Positions 9,930-16,343 of a stretch of DNA of 64,000 nt are shown in pieces. Position 1 is the stretch's first letter; each line of letters opens with the position of its first letter. Origin of the DNA: RPQJ01 sp963846315 (GTDB lineage: Bacteria; Pseudomonadota; Gammaproteobacteria; Steroidobacterales; Steroidobacteraceae); the NCBI GenBank assembly GCA_963846315.1, contig CAWJVM010000015.1, positions 124,001 to 188,000 on the forward strand. Direction: 5' to 3'. Below the pieces are notes generated by a model. That model was not told the origin of the DNA, ran no database searches, and was given only the letters and a program-made list of their open reading frames with translations. The position numbers and the translations under genes were made by a program.

Positions 9930-10658
9930 ATGAAAACCGCTTTCGAACTCGTCGCCGAGTTCCGTGACGCGCAAGGCAAAGGTGCGAGCCGCCGCCTGCG
10001 TCATGGGAACAAGGTCCCGGCCATCCTCTACGGTGGCCACCGTGATCCGCGCGCGCTGTCGCTCGATCACACCAAGCTGCTGCTGCTGCTCGACAACGAG
10101 CGCTTCTACTCGACGATCATCAACCTGAAGGTCGGCGAGTTGAACCAGGCGGCGATCCTCAAGGACGTGCAGCGTCACCCGGCGAAAAACGCCATCGTTC
10201 ACATCGACCTGCAGCGCGTCCTCGACGACGAGAAGATCCGCATCAAGATCCCGCTGCACTTCAAGGGCGAGGCCGGTTCGCCGGGCGTCAAGAAGGGCGG
10301 CATCGTTTCGCACCTGCGCAACGAGGTCGAGATCAACTGCCTGCCGCGGGACCTGCCGGAGTTCGTCGAGGTCGACCTGTCGGCCGTCGACTTGAACCAG
10401 ATGCTTTACCTCGCCGATCTCACGGTGCCGGAAGGCGTCGAGATCCCCGAGCTGACGCACGGTCGCAATTCGCCGATCGTGTCGATCCACCATGCACGCG
10501 CGGCTGAGGAAGCAGAAGTCGTGGCAGGTGCGGAACCGGCGGCAGGCGCAGCGGCAGCCGCAGCGGCACCGGCGGCGGGCGCAGCAGCGGCCAAGCCGGC
10601 GGCAGCCAAGCCGGCTGAAGCCAAGAAGGCTGAAGCCAAGAAGGACGCCAAGAAGTAA
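9930..10658 (+). CDS. rplY: 50S ribosomal protein bL25, CTC (general stress) type
   Basis: This 242-residue, two-domain form of L25 binds 5S rRNA. The N-terminal L25 domain (KTAFELVAEFRD to about residue 95, with GASRRLRHGNKVPAILYGG) is followed by the CTC beta domain to about 190. The tail of roughly 50 residues is almost only Ala, Pro, Glu and Lys. The start at ATG 9930 is set by its Shine-Dalgarno. An intrinsic terminator follows 40 bp after the stop. The prs-rplY-pth-ychF order is the gammaproteobacterial norm. Confidence 0.95.
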   Translation: MKTAFELVAEFRDAQGKGASRRLRHGNKVPAILYGGHRDPRALSLDHTKLLLLLDNERFYSTIINLKVGELNQAAILKDVQRHPAKNAIVHIDLQRVLDDEKIRIKIPLHFKGEAGSPGVKKGGIVSHLRNEVEINCLPRDLPEFVEVDLSAVDLNQMLYLADLTVPEGVEIPELTHGRNSPIVSIHHARAAEEAEVVAGAEPAAGAAAAAAAPAAGAAAAKPAAAKPAEAKKAEAKKDAKK

Positions 10659-10697
10659 CGCGAACGCTCCGGCCGCATTGAAAGCGGTCGGAGAGAG

Positions 10698-10733
10698 CGG
10701 GCCGCCCTGCACGGGGCGGCCCGATTTCGTTTT
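10698..10733 (+). terminator. Intrinsic terminator after rplY
   Basis: A 10-bp perfect GC stem (10698-10707 with 10714-10723) and loop TGCACG are followed by ATTTCGTTTT. It should end rplY transcripts before pth. Confidence 0.85.
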
Positions 10734-10753
10734 ATCCAGGCAGAACGATCAAC

Positions 10754-11344
10754 ATGGCCGGCACACCGTTGCAGATCGTGGTCGGGCTCGGCAATCCGGG
10801 GCCCGAACACCGGCTCACGCGACACAACGCGGGATTCTGGTTCGTCGACGCGCTTGCCTACCGGCACAGCGTGCAATTCCGTGCGCATGCGCGCTACCAG
10901 GGCGAGATCGCCAAGGTCGTCGTCGAAGGCACCGAACTGGTGCTGCTGAAGCCTCAGACCTACATGAACCGCAGCGGCCTTTCGATCCGCGCGCTGATGG
11001 ACTACATCAAGTCGCCGGTCGCGGAAGTGCTCGTCGTGCATGACGAACTCGACCTGCCGTGCGGCGCCGCACGGCTGAAGCTCGGTGGTGGTCACGGCGG
11101 CCACAACGGCCTGCGCGACACGATCACGCACTGCGGTGCCGATTTCTGGCGGTTGCGGCTCGGCGTCGGGCATCCGGGCGACAAGTCGCAGGTCATCGAT
11201 TACGTGCTGCAGCGTGCGCGGCAGGCCGAGGAGAACGCCATCGTCGATGCCATCGATGCCGGCCTCGACTCGCTCGGCATGCTGCTGCGCGAGGGCGCCG
11301 AGAAGGCGATGAACCGCCTGCACACGAGAGTGATTAGTGAATAG
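10754..11344 (+). CDS. pth: Peptidyl-tRNA hydrolase
   Basis: This 196-residue esterase recycles peptidyl-tRNA released from stalled ribosomes. VGLGNPGPEHRLTRHNAGFW carries the substrate Asn and catalytic His, and HDELDLPCG carries the active Asp. GGGHGGHNGLR is the third family motif. The last codons, reading VISE then TAG, lie inside the left arm of a heptad-repeat element (11329-11356), so the repeat supplies both the C-terminus and the stop. Confidence 0.95.
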   Translation: MAGTPLQIVVGLGNPGPEHRLTRHNAGFWFVDALAYRHSVQFRAHARYQGEIAKVVVEGTELVLLKPQTYMNRSGLSIRALMDYIKSPVAEVLVVHDELDLPCGAARLKLGGGHGGHNGLRDTITHCGADFWRLRLGVGHPGDKSQVIDYVLQRARQAEENAIVDAIDAGLDSLGMLLREGAEKAMNRLHTRVISE

Positions 11345-11434
11345 TGATCAGTGATCAGCCAGCGGCCAGCAGATCACCAATCACCAGACAACAATCGCTA
11401 TTTTCCATTCACCAATCACTAATCACTAATCACT
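11329..11434. repeat. Heptad-repeat inverted element, variant unit AGTGATT (pth-ychF gap)
   Basis: The left arm 11329-11356 is four heptads (AGTGATT, AGTGAAT, AGTGATC, AGTGATC). The right arm 11407-11434 is ATTCACC followed by three AATCACT. The arms are inverted with 23 of 28 positions matching. It has the same architecture as the GGGGTTA elements but another unit. It overlaps the end of pth and stops 4 bp before the ychF ATG. Confidence 0.85.
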
Positions 11435-11438
11435 TCCT

Positions 11439-12536
11439 ATGGGCATCAAATGCGGCATCGTCGGTCTTCCCAACGTGGGCAAGTCGACGCTCTTCAACGC
11501 GGTGACGCAGGCGCAGAACGCCGCGGCTGCGAACTATCCGTTCTGCACGATCGACCCGAACGTGGGTGTCGTGCCGGTGCCGGACTTGCGCCTGCAGGCG
11601 CTTGCCGCGATCGTCAAGCCCGAAAAGATCCTGCCCACCACGGTTGAATTCGTGGACATCGCCGGCCTCGTGGCCGGTGCGTCCAAAGGTGAAGGCCTCG
11701 GCAACAAGTTCCTCGCGCACATTCGCGAGACCGACGCCATCGCGCACGTGGTGCGCTGCTTCGTCAACGACGACATCGTGCACGTCGCGGGCAAGATCGA
11801 CCCGCTCAGCGACATCGACGTCATCAACACCGAACTCGCGCTCGCCGACCTCGATACCGTCGAGCGTGCGCACCGTCGCGCCGAGAAGGACGCCAAGACG
11901 GGCGACAAGGATGCCGTGCGCCTGCGCGACGTGCTGAAGCGCATGCAGGACCACCTCGACTCCGGCAAGCCGGCGCGCACGCTGCCGATGGACCCGATCT
12001 CGGAGCGGCCGCTGCTGCGCGAGTACCACCTGATCACGATCAAGCCGCTGATGTACGTGGCGAACGTGGCAGAGGGCGGCTTCGAGAACAATCCCTACCT
12101 GGAGGCTGTGCGCGAACGCGCGGCAGGCGAAGGTGCGGACGTGGTTCCCGTGTGCGCGGCCATCGAGGCCGAAATCGCGCAGCTCGACGAAGGCGATCGC
12201 CTCGCGTTCCTCGAGGAGCTGGGCCTGCACGAGCCGGGCCTCGATCGCGTGATTCGCGCCGCCTACCACCTGCTCGGGCTGCTCACGTTCTTTACGGCGG
12301 GCGTCAAGGAAGTCCGTGCGTGGACCACGCACGTCGGTGCACTGGCGCCGCAGGCGGCCGGTGAGATCCACACGGACTTCGAAAAGGGCTTCATCCGCGC
12401 TGAAGTGATCGCGTACGGCGAATTCATCGCCTGCAAGGGCGAGCAGGGGGCGAAGGAGGCGGGCAAGATGCGGCTCGAAGGCAAGGAATACGTCGTGCGC
12501 GAAGGCGACGTCATGCACTTCCGCTTCAACGTCTGA
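11439..12536 (+). CDS. ychF: Redox-regulated ATPase YchF (Obg-family)
   Basis: This 365-residue P-loop NTPase of the Obg family prefers ATP and binds ribosomes. The P-loop GLPNVGKST is at residues 9-17, and DIAGLV is the G3 motif. A coiled-coil insert and a C-terminal TGS domain ending GDVMHFRFNV complete the normal length. No Shine-Dalgarno is visible: the bases before ATG 11439 are the pyrimidine-rich repeat arm plus TTCCT. Translation may depend on coupling to pth or on another start signal. Confidence 0.96.
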   Translation: MGIKCGIVGLPNVGKSTLFNAVTQAQNAAAANYPFCTIDPNVGVVPVPDLRLQALAAIVKPEKILPTTVEFVDIAGLVAGASKGEGLGNKFLAHIRETDAIAHVVRCFVNDDIVHVAGKIDPLSDIDVINTELALADLDTVERAHRRAEKDAKTGDKDAVRLRDVLKRMQDHLDSGKPARTLPMDPISERPLLREYHLITIKPLMYVANVAEGGFENNPYLEAVRERAAGEGADVVPVCAAIEAEIAQLDEGDRLAFLEELGLHEPGLDRVIRAAYHLLGLLTFFTAGVKEVRAWTTHVGALAPQAAGEIHTDFEKGFIRAEVIAYGEFIACKGEQGAKEAGKMRLEGKEYVVREGDVMHFRFNV

Positions 12537-12632
12537 CGTCACCACTCCCGCGCCGCGGCGTTCGACACGGCGCGCCCCGGAGGTCCTTGCCTCCCGTCAC
12601 GCCGAAACATCGCTCCAGCTGGCTGTTCGGTG

Positions 12633-14000
12633 CTAGTGCGGTACGCTGTCCTTCACGGCGTCCAGCGCGTCCTTCAGGCCGAATTTCTTTTTCTTCTTCG
12701 GCTCCTCGGCCGGCGCGCCGTCGCTCGACGAACCTTCACCGCCCGCAGCCGATCCGTCTTCCATGGCGGCGTCACCTCCGTCCATGGCCGGCATCCCCAG
12801 CATGGACGAGGCGACTGATTTCACGCGCACCTTGAGCGCCCAGTCGGGTTCCCAGGCGATCTTCGGGTCGGTCGGGCGTGGCGGGTACGCAAGGTTCAAT
12901 TCCGTGCCGTACGCAATCATGCGCAGCATCGCGCCGGACGCTGCCTCGCCTTCGCCGAAGATTCCTTTCGGCACGTCGCAGCGGTTGGTCGTCGGCGCGA
13001 GCAGCACCTTTTCCTTGAGCCACTGGTCGACCGACTTGTTGGTCTGGTAGTCGACGAGTCCAAAACCGGAGTCGGGCAATTCGCTCGACGTCCACAGCGT
13101 CATTTCGGCTCCCTCGCCGGATTCGTCGCCCTTGCCGCCCATCGCAGCGATGAAATACCCGCGAGCCGTGGGCAGGACCTGCCAGCTGAGTTGCGTCACA
13201 CCTGCGACCTGCGCCTGCTGCAGGGCGATCGCCGGCATGATGTCCTGTGCGGGCGGCAGCGTGAACTTGAAGCTTTCCGGCACGCCTTGGCCGCTGAAGA
13301 CATGCTCTCCGGTGAGTGACGCGCCCGCCGGCACGAGTCGGTTGTCAGTGGGATTGGGCCACACCGGCCGCCCCGGTGCGGAGTGGGTACCGCGCTGCGT
13401 GGCACGCCGGCCTTTGAAGATATCGCCGAACTCCTTGATCGTGCTGGTCTGGAAGTCGACGACCTTGGGTTGCCCCGGCCGGATGGCTGCGCCGCAACCC
13501 CAGTACAGCTTGATCTTGCCCTTGGGTTGCTCAGCCGGCTCCTCGATCGAATCGTCGCCACGGTCGGTGGGTACCGGCTTGGCCTGCGGCAGCACCTTGA
13601 GCTGCAGTGTCGGCGCAAGCTTGCTTCCCGGAGGCACGTTCTGCAGCGCCTCGGCCAGGCTCGGGTTGCGGCTGGTGCGCAGCGTGACGTCAACGTAGCT
13701 GCCGCTGCCGCCCATGCGCGTCGAGCCAAACTGGTTTCCCTGCTTCTTGCCGCCGAACATGGCCGACATCGGCGTGTCGCCGCCGGCGCCACCCATGCCG
13801 CCCATCATCATTCCAGCCATGCCCCCAGGCATGCCCGGTGAAGAGAAGGTAGCGATATCGATCCAGCCTTGAGCGATCGGGGGTTTGTCAGCGGGGCGCG
13901 TCGGGGTGGCCTGTTGCGCCCAGGCGGCCGGTGACGCCGCGGCACACAGGCAGGCGCTGACGTTCAACAGGCGCTGCGCGAAATCGAAGGTCCGGCTCAT
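12633..14000 (-). CDS. Exported Gly/Met-rich protein of unknown function
   Basis: I do not recognise a characterised family. It is a 455-residue protein with a signal peptide (residues 1-28, cleavage after AAWA), then a striking Met/Gly tract (GGMAGMMMGGMGGAGG, about residues 58-73). A mixed body contains a WGCG motif and several W/P-rich strands. The C-terminus is acidic Ser/Gly-rich, then KKKKKFGLKDALD, an amphipathic helix. Few cysteines are present. It is probably periplasmic or surface-associated; the Met tract could bind metal, but nothing else supports that. It converges on ychF with 96 bp between them and has its own upstream region before the CAT tRNA. Confidence 0.75.
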   Translation of the reverse strand: MSRTFDFAQRLLNVSACLCAAASPAAWAQQATPTRPADKPPIAQGWIDIATFSSPGMPGGMAGMMMGGMGGAGGDTPMSAMFGGKKQGNQFGSTRMGGSGSYVDVTLRTSRNPSLAEALQNVPPGSKLAPTLQLKVLPQAKPVPTDRGDDSIEEPAEQPKGKIKLYWGCGAAIRPGQPKVVDFQTSTIKEFGDIFKGRRATQRGTHSAPGRPVWPNPTDNRLVPAGASLTGEHVFSGQGVPESFKFTLPPAQDIMPAIALQQAQVAGVTQLSWQVLPTARGYFIAAMGGKGDESGEGAEMTLWTSSELPDSGFGLVDYQTNKSVDQWLKEKVLLAPTTNRCDVPKGIFGEGEAASGAMLRMIAYGTELNLAYPPRPTDPKIAWEPDWALKVRVKSVASSMLGMPAMDGGDAAMEDGSAAGGEGSSSDGAPAEEPKKKKKFGLKDALDAVKDSVPH

Positions 14001-14169
14001 GGCGATACCCCGCTGTGGTAACCCGCAGTTTCGAAGGTCCAGTGTCGCATGACATTACACCGCCGGCAGGTGCCGAAAGTCATCCCCGTCTTGACGCCGG
14101 GGCCGCCCCTCCGGACAATTCGCGGTCCCCAGCGGCCCGCACCCAGTCCGGCTGCCACTCGAACCTCGT

Positions 14170-14246
<77 letters not shown>

Positions 14247-14412
14247 ATTTCTCTCGGCAAGACAAGCAAGAACGATCGGCCGAGTCGCTAGAAATGTACT
14301 AGGCACAAAACTTCAGCACAAATCGCAGGGGGTTGGCCGAGATTCGACCTGAAGCCGGGTTTTTCGTCGCAGTGGTTGTGTCGCTTCGCTTCGCGGCGGC
14401 GAGTGCGTCTGC

Positions 14413-15024
14413 TCAGAGCCGCCGCCTCGTCATGCCCAGGCCGACCAGCCCGAGGCCGAGCAGCGCAAGCGTGCCGGGTTCGGGAACGGCAGCCTTTACG
14501 GCGAGATTGTCGATCTCAAACGAATTCTGCGACGAGGTCAGCGTGATGCTGTTGAATATCTCGCCTGCAGTGCCAAACACCGTAAACAGACCGTTGGTGC
14601 CGGGCGCCGCCTGGTCGCCATTGGCCATGTTGGGGAAACTCAATGTCCCCGGAATATAGACCAGCTGGCCGCTTGAAGAGTTGACGGTCAGCGTGTTGTA
14701 GCCGTCAATCGAGCCCCAATCGAACTGGAAGGCCGAAACGCCACCCAGGTTGATGGACGCCGAGCCGCCGCCGAGAACAGACAGGTAGGACGTGCCGGCG
14801 GGGACAGAATTGGCTGGTGGTGCGCCATTACCGTCAGCGGGCGGGTTCTTGATCTGGAAGTTGGAGCCAGTAATCCCAAACGTGCTGGCGAAGGTATTGA
14901 TTACCGTGAAGCCGGAGCTCGGCGATGGACTGCCTGGGCCAAAGGCAGTGCTCACTGAGGCAACCGCCGGAGCCGTTACAACCACCAATGCGACAGACGC
15001 CGCCGCAAGAATCAATTTAGTCAT
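14413..15024 (-). CDS. PEP-CTERM sorting-domain protein
   Basis: This 203-residue exported protein has a signal peptide (residues 1-22) and a beta-rich, Ser/Gly/Asn-rich body. The C-terminal sorting tag has VPEPGTLALLGLGLVGLG followed by TRRRL. PEP-CTERM proteins are processed by an exosortase and usually end up on the surface or in extracellular polysaccharide. No exosortase gene is in this window. A sigma-54-type promoter sits 51-66 bp upstream (15075-15090). The function of the body is unknown. Confidence 0.88.
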   Translation of the reverse strand: MTKLILAAASVALVVVTAPAVASVSTAFGPGSPSPSSGFTVINTFASTFGITGSNFQIKNPPADGNGAPPANSVPAGTSYLSVLGGGSASINLGGVSAFQFDWGSIDGYNTLTVNSSSGQLVYIPGTLSFPNMANGDQAAPGTNGLFTVFGTAGEIFNSITLTSSQNSFEIDNLAVKAAVPEPGTLALLGLGLVGLGMTRRRL

Positions 15025-15074
15025 GGCCTAATCCTTAACACGCATCAGGAAATTCAGATTTGTGCCAAGTGTCA

Positions 15075-15090
15075 TGCACCTCCTGTGCCA
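15075..15090 (-). promoter_or_regulatory. Sigma-54 -24/-12 promoter for the PEP-CTERM gene at 14413
   Basis: On the minus strand it reads TGGCACAGGAGGTGCA, with GG and GC separated by exactly 10 bases as RpoN requires. Only two positions differ from the consensus TGGCACG-N4-TTGCW. It predicts a start near 15062 and a leader of about 38 bases. Confidence 0.7.
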
Positions 15091-15583
15091 GATCCCGTTA
15101 TTTCTTTTTCAAACAGTCGGTTAGCGACGACTCTTGGCCTGGTCAATCCTGCAGCACGGCACTTCGTAAGGTATTTCGACGTGCCCGACCCGCTACAACG
15201 GCAGGCGGTCGAACTCGAAGGAATCGAAGCCGGTGAACTGATTGCAGTCTGCCGAGACCCAAGGCAGGCGCGGGTCGCCCTCGCAGTCTTCATTCTTTTG
15301 CACAACCGCTGTTTTTTTGCGATCAGGCTGTCGGGCGAGAGCTGTCGAGCAAGAGAAGTCAGTCATTTGATCCAGTGATCCAGGATTCCGCGCAAAATCC
15401 CGCCTCCCTCCGACGCAATGGCCTGCGACGGTCCCCGCACAATATCGAGTCAAGGCCTTCGAGTTCCGCCGGGGCGTTGGTGTCGGATTTTCTTACGTTG
15501 AATGACGGGTTACGATGCGAACGTGCCTGCAGTTCACTCGCAAGCCATTGGTTTTGAAGGACAATGCCGCACTTGGAGATTCA

Positions 15584-15599
15584 TGGCGCGGATCTTGCT
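15584..15599 (+). promoter_or_regulatory. Sigma-54 -24/-12 promoter for the PEP-CTERM gene at 15669
   Basis: TGGCGCGGATCTTGCT matches TGGCACG-N4-TTGCW at all but one fixed base, with the required 10-base GG to GC spacing. It predicts a start near 15611 and a leader of about 58 bases. Confidence 0.72.
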
Positions 15600-15668
15600 T
15601 TCAAACTCACTTCGGAATGCCGCTTAGCCCAAGCGGCGATAACTCGAAGAACAGATTGGGAGACAACT

Positions 15669-16325
15669 GTGAATTTCCGACATATTGGATTCTCTTTGGT
15701 TGGCGTGATTTCGTGCCTCGGCTTCAGCGCTCCGGCCGGGGCCGCGTTCATCGAAGTCGGCGATGCCGGCGACAGCATGGCCACGGCTCTCGACCTTCCA
15801 GTTGGCACGACCCACATTTCCGGCAGTTTGAACGCGAATCCAGACGGTCCGGATGCCTTCGACCTCGTGGACCTCTTCCTCATCAGGATCGTCCAGCCGG
15901 CGAAGTTCTATGTCACGACCGGCGACGGGTCCGACATGTCGCTGATCGCCGACCCGGTGCTGTACCTGTTCGATTCCAACGGCATGGCCGTCGTCATGAA
16001 CGATGACGCCGACGGCACCCAGTCGACGCTCGTGGGTCTCCCTGATGGTTACCCCTTAGGCTTCTACTTCCTCGGTATCTCATTCGCCGGCGTGCAGCCG
16101 ACGGATGGCACCGATCCGTTGTTCGACGTGTTCGGCGGCGGTGGTGTACTGAGCGCCAACGCCCTCAACGGGTGGACGGGGGGCCCGCTGACCTCTAACT
16201 TTGACATCGCTGGGTTGTATGAGATCGAAATTGCCGGCGTCCCGGAGCCGGGCAGCCTCGCGCTGCTGGCGCTTGGATTGCTCGGCCTCGCGACGTCGCG
16301 ACGCACCCGCTCCGCCAACGTCTGA
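15669..16325 (+). CDS. PEP-CTERM protein with pre-peptidase-like domain
   Basis: This 218-residue protein starts at GTG 15669, chosen because GGGAG at 15658-15662 is 6 bases upstream and a signal peptide (FRHIGFSLVGVISCLGF, cleavage near AGAA) follows directly. An earlier ATG at 15564 would add an unrelated stretch and lies before the predicted transcript start. The body resembles pre-peptidase C-terminal-like beta domains (LFLIRIVQPAKFYV, then VLYLFDSNG and NDDADG, possibly calcium-binding). It ends with VPEPGSLALLALGLLGLA plus Arg residues, the sorting tag. The subtilase gene starts 19 bp downstream, so one sigma-54 transcript may carry both. Confidence 0.87.
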   Translation: MNFRHIGFSLVGVISCLGFSAPAGAAFIEVGDAGDSMATALDLPVGTTHISGSLNANPDGPDAFDLVDLFLIRIVQPAKFYVTTGDGSDMSLIADPVLYLFDSNGMAVVMNDDADGTQSTLVGLPDGYPLGFYFLGISFAGVQPTDGTDPLFDVFGGGGVLSANALNGWTGGPLTSNFDIAGLYEIEIAGVPEPGSLALLALGLLGLATSRRTRSANV

Positions 16326-16343
16326 CCGCCAGGGGATCAACAC

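Larger units (their letters stand above)
15025..15668. other. Divergent non-coding gap between two PEP-CTERM genes
   Basis: A 644-bp gap of visibly lower GC than its surroundings. It holds one sigma-54-type promoter for each neighbour (15075-15090 minus, 15584-15599 plus). Short open frames on both strands (for example 15085-15378 plus) have no signal peptide, family motif or convincing start, so no gene is called. Confidence 0.6.

Noticed and set aside
15085..15378. Small gene in the gap between the PEP-CTERM genes
   Set aside because: No signal peptide, family motif or good ribosome site; the frame begins inside the sigma-54 promoter of the neighbour and competing frames exist on the other strand.
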